This document shows positions 9,537 to 20,402 of a stretch of DNA of 64,000 nt, piece by piece. The notes below the pieces were generated by a model. It saw nothing but the letters and a program-made list of their open reading frames with translations, searched no databases and had not been told where the DNA came from. This stretch comes from a candidate division CSSED10-310 bacterium (GTDB lineage: Bacteria; CSSED10-310; JAFGJC01), in NCBI GenBank assembly GCA_016927905.1, contig JAFGLW010000024.1, positions 81,950-145,949 on the forward strand, written 5' to 3'. A program made the translations under genes and the position numbers. Position 1 is the stretch's first letter. Each line of letters begins with the position of its first letter.

Positions 9537-10922
9537 TCATTCGGATTGAAACTTGTCCAGAACCGATGCGACGATCGCATGACTTTTCATTCCATGGGAG
9601 GATTTGATCAGGACCGTATCCGAAGATCGGAGAATGGCCAGGAGCGCATCGGTCACTTGTTCCGTTGAATCGCAGTAAAGCGCGCGGATACCGCTGGACA
9701 GAGCAGCGTCCGCCGCCTCTTTCATCAGGGGACCGTAACACAAAAAAAGATCGATCTGCAGTTCCGATACCAGATATCCGATATTCCGGTGGGCGCGCAC
9801 GGATTCATCACCCAGTTCCAGCATGTCGCCCAGAACCGCGATGCATCGGTTCGGTCCGGCAAGTTCCCTGAGCATCTCAAGACTTCTGATCATGGACAGC
9901 GGGGCCGCGTTGTAGCTGTCATCGATCAGTGTAATGCCGTTCACTCTGATGATCCGGCTGCGATGCGGGGAGATCACGGCCTCATCGAATCCCGCTTGAA
10001 TCAATTCAGGCGAAACGCCCGAATGCCGGGCCAGGGCGATCACTGCCAGCGCATTTGAGATGTTGTGTCTGCCGGTCAGCGGCAATCCATAACGGATTGA
10101 AGCGGTACTGGACGGATCGGACACCCGGAATTCCGATCGATCCGGGGTCATGTAATAATCCAGACAGCGGTAATCCCCCGATTCGAATCCATAGGTGACC
10201 GTAAATCCCTCCCGATATGATTGCATGATCAGGGCGTCATCTGCATTTAAAACACGAAGTTGGCTGCCGGTCAAATATTTGAAAAGCTTGGTTTTTTCGG
10301 TTCTGATTCCTTCGAGATCCTTTAAAAATTCCGTATGAGAATCGGCGATGCAGGTCAAACAAACGGCTGTGGGCGACAGAATCGGACCCAGAATATCCAT
10401 CTCGCCCGGTCTGGAAATTCCCGCTTCGATAATGGCGGTTCGATGGTGGGTGTTCATTCCCATGACCGTTAAAGGCACACCGATCAGGCCGTTCAGGTTC
10501 AGATGGGTGCCGTGGGTGGGGATGTGTTTTGAGAAAACGGCATAAGCAATGTCCTTGGTGGTTGTTTTTCCGTGACTGCCGGTAATGGCCACAACCGGAT
10601 AATCAAACCGTTTCCTGTAGGATGCAGCCAATGTCTGCAGTGCCGCCAGGGTATCGGGAACCCTCAGAAGATGCGGGTTCGTTCCAAGGAAATCAAATCT
10701 TACCACAGCCCCGCAAGCTTTCCTTTTCAAAGCTTCTGTCACGAAATCATGCCCGTCGTATTTCTCCCCCTGCAGGGCAAAATAGAGATCACCCGCTTGC
10801 ATTGTCCGGGTGTCGATGGAAATGCCCCGGCACATGAGACCGGGTCTCAGAGTGTGTCCGGCGGCAATTGATTCAGCGATTTGAGTCAGATCAAGCGGAT
10901 CCATGAACGCTCCCCGCATCAC
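9537..10922 (-). CDS. murF: UDP-N-acetylmuramoyl-tripeptide--D-alanyl-D-alanine ligase
   Basis: Mur ligase motifs 'AITGSHGKTTTKD', 'HLNLNGLIGVPLTV', 'LIDDSYNAAPLSM', 'AVLGDMLELG'. Confidence 0.93.
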   Translation of the reverse strand: MMRGAFMDPLDLTQIAESIAAGHTLRPGLMCRGISIDTRTMQAGDLYFALQGEKYDGHDFVTEALKRKACGAVVRFDFLGTNPHLLRVPDTLAALQTLAASYRKRFDYPVVAITGSHGKTTTKDIAYAVFSKHIPTHGTHLNLNGLIGVPLTVMGMNTHHRTAIIEAGISRPGEMDILGPILSPTAVCLTCIADSHTEFLKDLEGIRTEKTKLFKYLTGSQLRVLNADDALIMQSYREGFTVTYGFESGDYRCLDYYMTPDRSEFRVSDPSSTASIRYGLPLTGRHNISNALAVIALARHSGVSPELIQAGFDEAVISPHRSRIIRVNGITLIDDSYNAAPLSMIRSLEMLRELAGPNRCIAVLGDMLELGDESVRAHRNIGYLVSELQIDLFLCYGPLMKEAADAALSSGIRALYCDSTEQVTDALLAILRSSDTVLIKSSHGMKSHAIVASVLDKFQSE

Positions 10923-13140
10923 GCAGTATGATCAAAGACAGGGACGTCGCGCACAGCATGATACTGAGAAAGAAAACGACATAAATCAAGCCGAAAACGG
11001 GAATAAGGAAACCTGCGGTTGCGAAAGCTCCAGCCGCCGATCCGAGCAGATCAAATCCGTACAGATAACCGGTGCGGTCCGGGATAATCCTGGATGCGAA
11101 AGTAAAATGCATTCCGCCCAGAAATCCAAATCCGAATGCGAATCCGTCCAGAAAAATCTCGGGTATCTTCCCTCCGCTCCAGCCTGGATAAAAAGGACCC
11201 AGAATGAACAGGGCCAGGATGATCTGGATCAGCCCCACCATCCGGACACGGATTCTGGCCGCTGGTTTGAACCGGATGGCGGCAGTGCTGCCGGTCAGAA
11301 GGCCCGCCGTGAATATGGCCAGTAGAATTCCCGTGCGCAGGTAGGCAGCTCCTGTGGAGAGTTGAAGAAGTAGGACCAGGAGTATTTCGAACGATATCGA
11401 TGCAAATCCCACCGCCGAAACACTACCGTAAAGCCCCGCCAGCGGTTTCCGGCGGCCCCAGAAAAACAGGCCGGTCACCACGATCAACATGCCGGTGGCC
11501 AGATAACGACCATTCCGGAAAGATAAAAATCCTGAAACTCCGGAGAACTGAGATCGCCATAGATCAAAATATGCTGTAAACAGAACAGGATGCATGTCCC
11601 GATTCAAAACGAACGATGATCTCAACACCATTTTCTCGAGCCGGTCGAGCTTATGACGATTCATCCGGAACGGAAGATAGGCATCGCTGATATAAAATGA
11701 CTCGATATTTCTGAGTTGAAGACGCCGCAGAATGACATCCGGATCCCCGGCAGGACCGTCCGGATCACGCCGGGCCAGAATTCCGAGAGGTTCTCCCGGA
11801 ATGGCCAGGACAGACTTCTCGTCGAAAACAGCTGTCAGGGTGCCGATTGCGGTCCGAATGTACCTTTCCTGCTGAGGGCTGAAAACATTTTCCGATGACT
11901 GGATGCGAAAATAATAAAGCCCGCCGGATTTCAGAACCCGGCGGATTTCCCGGTAGTATTCCGCTGTGTAAAACCGGTTGTAGGCAATGGAACTCGGTTC
12001 TGGAGCGCAGGAGATAATCACATCGTACGAAAACGATTTCAATTTCTCCAGAAACCGCCGGGCATCGGCTTGAATAACCTCGACTTTCGGATGGTCGAAT
12101 CCAGCAATCAAATGCTCCAATTGATCGAATGCAGCCATTTCCAGCGGTGACCTGTCCAGCAGAACCAATGTTACGGATTCGACCGGATGTTTCAGAATTT
12201 CCGGTACGATCCCCGAATAACCTCCTTCCAGCACCAGAACCCTGCGGGGATCGGGGTGACTGCCCAGGGGCAGATGGGCAGTTTCTTCTGCGGTCAGAGG
12301 ATCGTAGCTGTGGCTGAGTATCGATCCGTTCAGCAGAAAGGAAATTTCGTTTTCCCGGCTGATCAGATGCAGTTTCCCGTATGGTGTTTCCCGTGAATCC
12401 AATATCGTGAATCCCGGCCAAAGAATTTCGTCCATCCACCGGTCCGCTTTTCCAGACAGGGGAGAAAGAAACACTGCCGGCACGACCAGAAACAGAAGAA
12501 AACGGTGCATTCTTCCGAAGATCGGCTGAAGAGCGGCATAGGCGGAAAGAAGAACTGCAGATGCGACACATGCGATGGCCAGGCTGTTGAAACGACCGGC
12601 AAAAACAATCCGATGGATCAAAGCGCCAATCAGAGCGCCGGCAGCCTCCCATGCATAAAACCATGCCGGACCTCTCGATCCCAGGGATGTTGACCGAATC
12701 CGATGAACGGCTGCGGAAAAGGCGGCTCCGGAACAGAAGCAGAAGGGAGCGAGAAACAAAAGAACAACTCCCGCAATCTGAACAAAACCGGCGATTTCAC
12801 CGGGTGCCAGCCGGAGAATCGTTCGGCAGAATCGAAAAGCCACAACCGTCAATGGCGCAAAATATGCCAGCACCGGCAACAGCCGCGCCAGATGACAATT
12901 CCTGGACTGCAACGGCTTCGTGTTGAACACGATGCTCCCGATTCCACCCCAGAACAGCCAGCTTCCGAAAAGAGCGCCCAGGGTCAATTCGTTGCCTTGG
13001 GACGATGCCAGAAGTTCCCTCACCGTCAGTATCTGAACGGTCAAAGTGGAGAATCCCAGCGCGAACGCAGCCGGCATCAGCGAGTTGATTGCGCGCCTTC
13101 CGCCCGGAGCGCTCATGTCGGTTATCCGGTCACTGTCCAT
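10891..13140 (-). CDS. Polytopic membrane protein with embedded spermidine-synthase-like domain
   Basis: TM segments flanking a Rossmann-like region 'RRVLVLEGGYSGIVPEILKHPVESVTLVLLDRSPLEMAAF...FSYDVIISCAPEPSS'. Confidence 0.75.
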   Translation of the reverse strand: MDSDRITDMSAPGGRRAINSLMPAAFALGFSTLTVQILTVRELLASSQGNELTLGALFGSWLFWGGIGSIVFNTKPLQSRNCHLARLLPVLAYFAPLTVVAFRFCRTILRLAPGEIAGFVQIAGVVLLFLAPFCFCSGAAFSAAVHRIRSTSLGSRGPAWFYAWEAAGALIGALIHRIVFAGRFNSLAIACVASAVLLSAYAALQPIFGRMHRFLLFLVVPAVFLSPLSGKADRWMDEILWPGFTILDSRETPYGKLHLISRENEISFLLNGSILSHSYDPLTAEETAHLPLGSHPDPRRVLVLEGGYSGIVPEILKHPVESVTLVLLDRSPLEMAAFDQLEHLIAGFDHPKVEVIQADARRFLEKLKSFSYDVIISCAPEPSSIAYNRFYTAEYYREIRRVLKSGGLYYFRIQSSENVFSPQQERYIRTAIGTLTAVFDEKSVLAIPGEPLGILARRDPDGPAGDPDVILRRLQLRNIESFYISDAYLPFRMNRHKLDRLEKMVLRSSFVLNRDMHPVLFTAYFDLWRSQFSGVSGFLSFRNGRYLATGMLIVVTGLFFWGRRKPLAGLYGSVSAVGFASISFEILLVLLLQLSTGAAYLRTGILLAIFTAGLLTGSTAAIRFKPAARIRVRMVGLIQIILALFILGPFYPGWSGGKIPEIFLDGFAFGFGFLGGMHFTFASRIIPDRTGYLYGFDLLGSAAGAFATAGFLIPVFGLIYVVFFLSIMLCATSLSLIILRDAGSVHGSA

Positions 13141-13150
13141 GCCGTATGAC

Positions 13151-13177
13151 CCGGTGAAACAATGGTTGTTTCTCCGG
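13151..13177. promoter_or_regulatory. 27-bp imperfect palindrome in a divergent intergenic region
   Basis: CCGG-T-GAAACAA-TGG-TTGTTTC-T-CCGG read directly, between the starts at 13140 (-) and 13215 (+). Confidence 0.5.
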
Positions 13178-13214
13178 CCGCTTTTGATAAGATGATTTCG
13201 GAAGGAGCCGATTC

Positions 13215-14318
13215 ATGAACGCTGCAGGATGTTTATCGCTGCGCAGGCAAATAACGGTCTTCGGACACCTTCTTGCCGTTTTGAATTTGGTTTCTCCGTC
13301 ATATTCAAATTCTATCACAATCACGGCGATCGCATCGAATGCTTCCCACGAAATTCCGGTCGTGAAGGAAAACGGTACCGATTATCTCATTCTCCCGGAT
13401 CTTCTCCAATACCTGGATATCGAATGGGAATGGGATTACCTGCACGGGATCATCCATATCCATCATCGGGACCACATGGTACGTGTTGCGGAAGGTGTTG
13501 CCGGCGGGCTGGTGGATGGGAACCTGGTGGATTTTTCCGCATCCAATATCCAGCGGGACAATCAATTTTTCGTTCCGGTTGATTTCATCCCTGAGATTCT
13601 GATGTCTGTTGGGGAGGGAAATTTTGCCTGGGAGTCCGATGGGTACCGGATTCTGGATCTTTCCGGTGAAGTATCCGGAATCGCCCCCGGGATCCACGAA
13701 CAGCTGGTCGTGGTCATCGATCCCGGTCACGGCGGGGAAGACAACGGGATGTGGCTGGCTTCGGGAATCTGGGAGAAACAGGTGACATTCCACCTGGCGG
13801 ATCGCCTGGCGTCCATTCTCAGGACAAGGCTGGGAGTGTCGGTGGAGATGACTCGGAGTGGAGATGAAACGGTATCGATCGAGCAGAGGAAGGTGGTCGC
13901 GAACGCTTCCAAAGCGGACCTGTTCATCGGTATTCATCTGGGTTCAGACCAGGATCTGGCCGGGAACGGATTCAATATCTATGTATCCGGCACGGCCGTC
14001 ACCCCCGATGATCCCGGATCCAGGCTGTTTTACTGGGAAGAAACTCCGGCAAGCGTTCAGGCTGAATCGCTTCAACATGCCAGGGGAATCGGAAATGCTC
14101 TTGCCGAGACGGCTCCCGGAACAAAGTGGAGTATCAAGCAATTGAACCTGAAAATTCTGAAGGGACTGGCGATCCCGGGATGCATCATCGAGTTGAACGA
14201 AAAGATGACATTTTATGGAGATCTTGATCTGAGTCGGGGCGCAGGTCTTCGCCGCACCTCGGAAGCCCTGTTCGATGCAATCAAGATATCCCTGATCGCG
14301 AAGCGTTCCGATGAATGA
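13215..14318 (+). CDS. N-acetylmuramoyl-L-alanine amidase (Amidase_3) with Cu-amine-oxidase-N-like N-terminal domain
   Basis: 'VVVIDPGHGGEDNGMW...EKQVTFHLADRL...EMTRSGDETVSIEQRKVVANASKADLFIGIH'. Confidence 0.88.
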   Translation: MNAAGCLSLRRQITVFGHLLAVLNLVSPSYSNSITITAIASNASHEIPVVKENGTDYLILPDLLQYLDIEWEWDYLHGIIHIHHRDHMVRVAEGVAGGLVDGNLVDFSASNIQRDNQFFVPVDFIPEILMSVGEGNFAWESDGYRILDLSGEVSGIAPGIHEQLVVVIDPGHGGEDNGMWLASGIWEKQVTFHLADRLASILRTRLGVSVEMTRSGDETVSIEQRKVVANASKADLFIGIHLGSDQDLAGNGFNIYVSGTAVTPDDPGSRLFYWEETPASVQAESLQHARGIGNALAETAPGTKWSIKQLNLKILKGLAIPGCIIELNEKMTFYGDLDLSRGAGLRRTSEALFDAIKISLIAKRSDE

Positions 14319-14943
14319 AAACTCGCTGGAACCAATCTCCGCGCCGGTAAAGGATCGATCGAGGTTTTGGTTTTATATCCCCTTTATTCTGGCAGCGGTG
14401 GTTGCCGGAATTCTTTGGATTGCCGTTCCCAGGGATTCCGTTTCGACGGTGCCGGCGACCGGATCCGGAAAGCCGGATTACCGGATATCGCTTCGGAAGC
14501 GGGAAGTTCACATCTATTTTCCGGATGAAGCCTTCGGCTGGACCACCGAAATGAGAGTACTCGAGGGATGCGTAAATGAGAGAGAGGAAATCGGGCAGTG
14601 CATCCATGAGTTGATTTCGGGTCCTGGGCGAAGGAGCGACAGGATTCTCCCGGAACGTCTTGTTCTGGATGATGTTTATCAGGATATGCGCGGTATTGTT
14701 TATCTGGATTTTCATTTCCCTCAGGAGTATTTCAATGTCGGCGGAATTCTATCGGAACAAAAAGCCGTCGATGCCATTTTGAAAACCATTGAATCGAATT
14801 TTCCCCGGGTTCAGGGCATCCGTATTCTGTTTAATGGTGAGACCGGAGATACTTTTGCAGGGCATATCGATATTTCCAGACCTTTTGAACTTCAGCAGGA
14901 ATCCGGCCGGATTCATGAGAATCTGGAATCGGAACGAGGATGA
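14311..14943 (+). CDS. GerMN domain protein
   Basis: Single TM, then 'CIHELISGPGRRSDRILPERLVLDDVYQDMRGIVYLDFHFPQEYF...AVDAILKTIESNFPRVQGIRILFNGE'. Confidence 0.78.
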   Translation: MNENSLEPISAPVKDRSRFWFYIPFILAAVVAGILWIAVPRDSVSTVPATGSGKPDYRISLRKREVHIYFPDEAFGWTTEMRVLEGCVNEREEIGQCIHELISGPGRRSDRILPERLVLDDVYQDMRGIVYLDFHFPQEYFNVGGILSEQKAVDAILKTIESNFPRVQGIRILFNGETGDTFAGHIDISRPFELQQESGRIHENLESERG

Positions 14944-15542
14944 AATCCATCGTCATTGCATCCCGTAATACAGGGAAAATCACCGAAATCACCGAAATCA
15001 TGCAGGGTTTGGCCGTCACATGGATTCCGGGAACCGCCATCAATCCGCCGCCGCAGGTGATTGAAAAAGGTTCAACCTATCGGGAAAATGCACTCAGAAA
15101 GGCCAGGGCTTTCACCCTGGCCACTCACCTGCCGTCCCTGGCGGATGATTCGGGCCTTGAAATAGACGCTCTGAACGGGATGCCGGGTGTCAGATCCAAC
15201 CGGTACTTCGGGGAAACACTGGCGGATCCGCACAAGGTCGAATGCCTGCTGGAAGCGTTGAAAGATGTGCCGGATAACCGGCGGACGGCACGGTTTCGAT
15301 GTGTTGCCCTCCTGGCAGACGAATCGACGGTTCTGGTGGAATCGAATTGTATCGTGGAAGGTTTTATTCTGCGTCAGCCGATCGGGAATTCCGGATTCGG
15401 TTATGATCCGGTGTTTTATTATCCCCGGTTGAACAGAACATTCGCCGAATTGACACCCGGTGAAAAAAGTGCGATTTCCCACCGGGGAAAAGCAATGAGA
15501 GAGATCCGTGGTTTTCTGTTGCGGACAGAATCTGACTCATGA
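14940..15542 (+). CDS. rdgB: XTP/dITP diphosphatase (RdgB/HAM1 family)
   Basis: '[17 protein letters not shown]', '[24 protein letters not shown]', '[11 protein letters not shown]...[18 protein letters not shown]'. Confidence 0.96.
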   Translation: MKSIVIASRNTGKITEITEIMQGLAVTWIPGTAINPPPQVIEKGSTYRENALRKARAFTLATHLPSLADDSGLEIDALNGMPGVRSNRYFGETLADPHKVECLLEALKDVPDNRRTARFRCVALLADESTVLVESNCIVEGFILRQPIGNSGFGYDPVFYYPRLNRTFAELTPGEKSAISHRGKAMREIRGFLLRTESDS

Positions 15543-15588
15543 TATGAATGCGAGGTTGCGGATGGCATTCGACAGGATGCAATCGACG

Positions 15589-15662
15589 CGGGGCGTAGCG
15601 CAGCCTGGTAGCGCATCTGCTTTGGGAGCAGAGGGCCGGAGGTTCAAATCCTCTCGCCCCGA
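15589..15662 (+). tRNA. tRNA-Pro(TGG)
   Basis: Acceptor CGGGGCG/CGCCCCG, anticodon loop with TGG, T-loop GGTTCAAATCC; no encoded CCA. Confidence 0.95.
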
Positions 15663-15690
15663 ACCGTCCGGTGGGGGAGACCTGCCGCTT

Positions 15691-15764
<74 letters not shown>

Positions 15765-15784
15765 AAGAACGGATCGTTTTTACG

Positions 15785-15858
15785 GTGAGTGTAGCTCAGC
15801 CGGTTAGAGCGCCTGACTGTGGATCAGGAGGTCGAGGGTTCGAATCCCTTCACTCACC
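15785..15858 (+). tRNA. tRNA-His(GTG)
   Basis: Acceptor GTGAGTG/CACTCAC with G at -1 (15784) opposite discriminator C; anticodon GTG. Confidence 0.95.
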
Positions 15859-15898
15859 CTGTGTTTTTGAGAAAGCCGGTCGGGAAATATGATTCATT

Positions 15899-15972
<74 letters not shown>

Positions 15973-16001
15973 TATTGCCAGGGAGTCAATGGGAACTTGC
16001 T

Positions 16002-16083
16002 GCGAGGATGGCGGAAATGGCAGACGCGCTGGACTTAGGATCCAGTGTCCACGGACGTGGGGGTTCAACTCCCCCTCCTCGCA
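16002..16083 (+). tRNA. tRNA-Leu(TAG)
   Basis: Acceptor GCGAGGA/TCCTCGC, long variable arm TGTCCACGGACGT, anticodon TAG. Confidence 0.95.
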
Positions 16084-16157
16084 GACAAACAAGCCGACCG
16101 CCGGCACATCGATATAACCAGCATGCGGCAGCGTTTTTCGAGTGAGAGGAACATTTC

Positions 16158-17474
16158 ATGATGAAACACCAGATTACTGAAATATCCGCATCTCAGCGGA
16201 AGATAACCATGGAAATCCCCGCTGAGAAAGTATCTGAAGAACTGACCAATGTGTTGAACGAACTGCGGCGCTCCATCAAAATCGACGGATTCCGCCCGGG
16301 CAAAATTCCCACTTCGGTTCTGTTCATGCGCTTCGGGAAGGAAATCAGAAATCAGGTCGCCGAAACCCTCATCGAGAATTCCCTGCACAAAGTGATTGCA
16401 GACAACGGACTCGAACTGGCCGGTCAGCCGGAATTCGGTGAGATCAAGATTGCCGAACACGAACCGTTCGTTTACGAAGTGACCTTTGAAGTTGTTCCCC
16501 AGATCGATGTGTCGGGATATCGGGGCGTCAAGGTCGAGCGGTCCAGGGTCGAAGTCGGGGACCGGGATATCGCGGAAAGCCTGGAACGGGTTCGACAAAG
16601 TCAGGCTACCTGGGAGGTCGTCTCGGATCGTGCCGCCGGGGAAAATGATCAGGTGTTCGGGAAGCTTACATTGTCGGAAAATGGTAAACCGGTTCCAGGA
16701 TGGATAAACCGGAACATGACCGTGACCATCGGTGAAAATACGGTTTTTCCGGACAGTGAATTCGAAAGAAAGCTGATCGGCGCCACTTCGGGAGCGGCCC
16801 ATGAATATGAAATACAGTTCCCTCCGGATTACGATTATTACCGCGATTTTGCCGGAAAACTGATCCGGGCGAATTGGCAGATTTCAGAAATAAAAATGAA
16901 AAGAATACCCGAGATCGATAATGACCTGGCCAAAGACCTGGGACTGGATACGTTGGAGGAGCTGAAGAAACAACTGAGCGACGACATGATCAAACAGCGC
17001 ACTCAACAGGCCCAGGAAGAAGTTCCGGTCAAGATCATCGACACCCTTTTAAATGACAATCCTTTCGATGTGACCGATTACATGGTCGACAAGGAGCTTT
17101 CCGGCATGCTTACAAACAGCCGGTTCGGAGATCAGTCCCAGAATGAGGAATTGAAAAAAATGCTCAGACCGATCGCCGAACGAAACGTCAAACAGCGGAT
17201 TCTCATGGACCGGATCGCGGTACTGGAACATATCGAAGTATCCACCGAGGAAATCGAGAAAGAATTCCAAAAAGCGAACTCCGAATCCGACATGCCGGAA
17301 TCCGAACTGAGGAAAAAGTGGTTTGAGGATGGCCTGTTCGATCTGGCCAGACGGGAGATCATGAGGTGGAAGGCCAACGATTTGGTCGTGGAAAATGCGG
17401 TGGTTACGGAAGTTGATTCATCCGGACCGATAACCGAATCAAAGCGTAAAAAGAAAGAAGAGAACGATGAGTAA
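16158..17474 (+). CDS. tig: Trigger factor
   Basis: N-domain '[49 protein letters not shown]' and conserved position before clpP. Confidence 0.95.
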   Translation: MMKHQITEISASQRKITMEIPAEKVSEELTNVLNELRRSIKIDGFRPGKIPTSVLFMRFGKEIRNQVAETLIENSLHKVIADNGLELAGQPEFGEIKIAEHEPFVYEVTFEVVPQIDVSGYRGVKVERSRVEVGDRDIAESLERVRQSQATWEVVSDRAAGENDQVFGKLTLSENGKPVPGWINRNMTVTIGENTVFPDSEFERKLIGATSGAAHEYEIQFPPDYDYYRDFAGKLIRANWQISEIKMKRIPEIDNDLAKDLGLDTLEELKKQLSDDMIKQRTQQAQEEVPVKIIDTLLNDNPFDVTDYMVDKELSGMLTNSRFGDQSQNEELKKMLRPIAERNVKQRILMDRIAVLEHIEVSTEEIEKEFQKANSESDMPESELRKKWFEDGLFDLARREIMRWKANDLVVENAVVTEVDSSGPITESKRKKKEENDE

Positions 17475-18069
17475 AACACAAATGAATCTGGTTCCGATTG
17501 TCGTAGAACAGACGGGCCGGGGCGAACGCGCATACGATATTTTCTCCCGACTGCTGAAAGAGAATATCCTGTTTATCGGTACGCCGATCGACGACCAGAT
17601 CGCCAACCTGGTCATCGCACAGCTCCTGTATCTGGAAGCCGAGGATCCCGAAAAGGATATCCATCTCTACATCAACAGCCCGGGCGGCATGGTCACCTCG
17701 GCACTGGCCATTTATGACACGATGCAGTACATCAAACCCGATGTCTCGACCATCTGCGTCGGTCATGCGGACAGCGCTGCAGCGCTTCTTTTGGCCACCG
17801 GCGCCAAAGGAAAACGGTACGCTCTTCGAAATGCACGGATCATGCTGCACCAGCCTATCGGCGGAATTCAGGGGCAGGCATCCGATATCGATATCCAGGC
17901 CCGGGAAATCCTGCGCTTGAAACATCAGATCCAGACCATTCTGATGGAGCATACCGGTCAATCGATCAAGAAAATCGCCGTGGATACCGACAGGGATTTT
18001 TTTATGTCACCCGAAGAAGCCGTGAAATACGGCATCATCGACGATGTCCTGATCAAGAAAACGAAATAA
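17467..18069 (+). CDS. clpP: ATP-dependent Clp protease proteolytic subunit
   Basis: '[36 protein letters not shown]', '[20 protein letters not shown]', '[19 protein letters not shown]'; Ser motif reads [14 protein letters not shown]. Confidence 0.97.
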   Translation: MSKTQMNLVPIVVEQTGRGERAYDIFSRLLKENILFIGTPIDDQIANLVIAQLLYLEAEDPEKDIHLYINSPGGMVTSALAIYDTMQYIKPDVSTICVGHADSAAALLLATGAKGKRYALRNARIMLHQPIGGIQGQASDIDIQAREILRLKHQIQTILMEHTGQSIKKIAVDTDRDFFMSPEEAVKYGIIDDVLIKKTK

Positions 18070-18113
18070 TCCGGGAAAACCGGGTTGTTCCGGAACCGGA
18101 CAAGAGCGAACGA

Positions 18114-18728
18114 ATGAAGATCAAACAGGCCGGTTTTGTTCTGAGTGCAGCGGCACCCGAATCATGCCCGGTGGACCGGCGGCCCGAAATTGCTATTGCA
18201 GGGCGATCGAATGTGGGAAAATCCAGCCTGGTGAATTTTCTGCTCAACCGCAAAACTCTGGCAAAAACCAGTTCCGTTCCCGGTAAAACCCGGCTGATTA
18301 ATTTCTATCTGGTGAACGGCGATTTCTATCTCGTCGATCTGCCGGGATATGGTTATACCCGGGCACCGTCACAAATCAGTGCGAGCTGGCGGAGAACGGT
18401 CAGCAGATACTTCGAAACGCGGACCAATCTGCTGGGACTGATGCATCTGATCGATATCCGGCATGATCCGTCGGCAATGGATGTCCGGGTTTCAGACTGG
18501 CTGGCTGAATCGGGAATGCCGTTTTTGACTATTCTGGTCAAGTCGGACAAACTCAGCCGTTCGCGGCAGATTCAACAGAAAAAACGGATTCAGAAGGTTC
18601 TGTGTCTGCCTTCGGACCATTCCTTTGTGCTGACATCCACGGTCGAGAAAACCGGGCGCCGGGATGTGCTCGGGTGGATCGGTGAGCTGTTGGACACGGA
18701 ACAGCAGTTCAGTCACGGCGCCGGTTGA
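18114..18728 (+). CDS. engB: GTP-binding protein EngB/YsxC
   Basis: G1 'AGRSNVGKSSLVNFLLNRKTLAKTSSVPGKTRLINFY', G3 'LVDLPGYGY'. Confidence 0.96.
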   Translation: MKIKQAGFVLSAAAPESCPVDRRPEIAIAGRSNVGKSSLVNFLLNRKTLAKTSSVPGKTRLINFYLVNGDFYLVDLPGYGYTRAPSQISASWRRTVSRYFETRTNLLGLMHLIDIRHDPSAMDVRVSDWLAESGMPFLTILVKSDKLSRSRQIQQKKRIQKVLCLPSDHSFVLTSTVEKTGRRDVLGWIGELLDTEQQFSHGAG

Positions 18729-19461
18729 TCAGGGCTGCTGCATATCCGGCTCCGAATCCATTGTCGATGTTCACTGCAACCACACCGCTGGAACAGGTGT
18801 TCAGCATGGTTAGCAGTGCAGAGACGCCGGCGAAATTCGCGCCGTACCCCACCGACGTGGGTACGCCGATCACCGGCCGATCCACCAGCGCGCCAACCAC
18901 TCCGGGCAGAGCCCCTTCCATACCGGCGGCAACGATGATGACCTCCGCGTGCAGGAGATCCTTCCGGTAATGTAACAGCCGGTGCAGGCCGGCGATTCCC
19001 ACATCAAAAATACGTTTCACGGACTGTCCCATAACTTCGGCGGTGACGGCGGCTTCCTCGGCAACCGGGATGTCGGAAGTGCCCGCGCAGATCACCAGGA
19101 TATATCCATTTCCCCTGATCGCGGGATCCGGATTCCAGAAGGCGCAACGAGCTGCCGAATGATACTGCAACGGTTCGATTTTCCCATGAAGTATTGTGTA
19201 TGTAGACTCCGATATCCGGGTAATCAGCAGCGGCTGCCCGGCACGGAACAGATTGAGGGCGATATCCAGGATTTGCCGGTCCGTTTTGCCGTGACCGAAA
19301 ATAACTTCAGGAAATCCTTTTCGAAGCTGCCGGTGGGTGTCGACCTTTGCGAATTCGAGATCCAGAAACGGCTTCAGCTTGATTTGATCCACACACTCCG
19401 TTTCACTGATCCGTCCGGCTTTGAATTCCGCCAGCAAGCGCTTCAGATCGTCGCCGGTCAT
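18709..19461 (-). CDS. larB: Nickel pincer cofactor biosynthesis protein LarB
   Basis: 'VIICAGTSDIPVAEEAAVTAEVMG' and 'EVIIVAAGMEGALPGVVGALVDRPVIGVPTSVGYGANFAGVSALLTMLNTCSSGVVAVNIDNGFGAGYAA'. Confidence 0.92.
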   Translation of the reverse strand: MTGDDLKRLLAEFKAGRISETECVDQIKLKPFLDLEFAKVDTHRQLRKGFPEVIFGHGKTDRQILDIALNLFRAGQPLLITRISESTYTILHGKIEPLQYHSAARCAFWNPDPAIRGNGYILVICAGTSDIPVAEEAAVTAEVMGQSVKRIFDVGIAGLHRLLHYRKDLLHAEVIIVAAGMEGALPGVVGALVDRPVIGVPTSVGYGANFAGVSALLTMLNTCSSGVVAVNIDNGFGAGYAAALINRRRD

Positions 19462-20402
19462 ACCGGAGAATCTCCAGGGTCGATACCCAACCTAATCCCG
19501 GCCAGTGTGATCGTGTTGTGCATGAGCATGGCGACGGTCATCCGGCCCACGCCGCCGGGTACGGGCGTGAAATACGATGCCCTCTCTATCGCTGCACGGG
19601 GATGAACATCTCCGATCAGTGCATGTCCGTTTTCCCTCAGCTTGTCTGCGATGGGGGAATCCAGAGCCAGCCATTTCGGACCGGCGCTGTCCAGGTCGAT
19701 CCGGTTGATCCCCACATCGATCACCACTGCACCCGGCTTGATATGATCCGCTCCGAAAAAGCCCGGCCTGCCGACTGCGGTCACAAGCAGATCCGCCCTG
19801 CGGCAGATTTCATCCAGGCGGGTGGTTCTGGAGTGGGCCAGGGTGACGGTAGCGTGTCGCGCCAGCAGGAGAGCGGCTGTCGGTTTCCCGACAATGGCAC
19901 TTCTTCCGGCGATAACTGCCTCTCTCCCTTCTATTTGAATATTGTAGGCCTCCAGGATCTTGATGATTCCTGCGGGTGTACAGGGGGCGATCGGTGCGGT
20001 TCCCAGCCACAGTTTCCCCGTGTTGAGAGGATGGAATCCGTCGACGTCCTTGCCGGGATCGATTTGCTCCAGAAAATAATCCGCATCCATTCCTTCCGGA
20101 AGCGGAAGCTGGATGATCATCCCGTCGCAGTCATCATCCATGTTAAAACGGTGAATCTGTTCCATAATCCGGGACTCGTCTGCATCTCGCGGCAGGTGGA
20201 CCTCAAAAAAAGCGATGCCCACACGCCGGCATGCCTTTTTCTTGTTCCGGACATATACCGCCGATGCGGGATCGTCTCCAGCCATGATAACCGCCAAACC
20301 CGGCTGCCGGCCGGTGTGCTCCCAAAACCTCTCACTCAAGATCTTCACTCGCTCCAGAACGGATTGGGCGACCGTCTTGCCGTCCATCACCTGTGCATTC
20401 AT
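19458..20402 (-). CDS. folD: Methylenetetrahydrofolate dehydrogenase/cyclohydrolase
   Basis: 'QLPLPEGMD', 'IDPGKDVDGFHPLNTGKL', 'VIAGRSAIVGKPTAALLL', 'PVPGGVGRMTVAMLM'. Confidence 0.97.
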   Translation of the reverse strand: MNAQVMDGKTVAQSVLERVKILSERFWEHTGRQPGLAVIMAGDDPASAVYVRNKKKACRRVGIAFFEVHLPRDADESRIMEQIHRFNMDDDCDGMIIQLPLPEGMDADYFLEQIDPGKDVDGFHPLNTGKLWLGTAPIAPCTPAGIIKILEAYNIQIEGREAVIAGRSAIVGKPTAALLLARHATVTLAHSRTTRLDEICRRADLLVTAVGRPGFFGADHIKPGAVVIDVGINRIDLDSAGPKWLALDSPIADKLRENGHALIGDVHPRAAIERASYFTPVPGGVGRMTVAMLMHNTITLAGIRLGIDPGDSPV

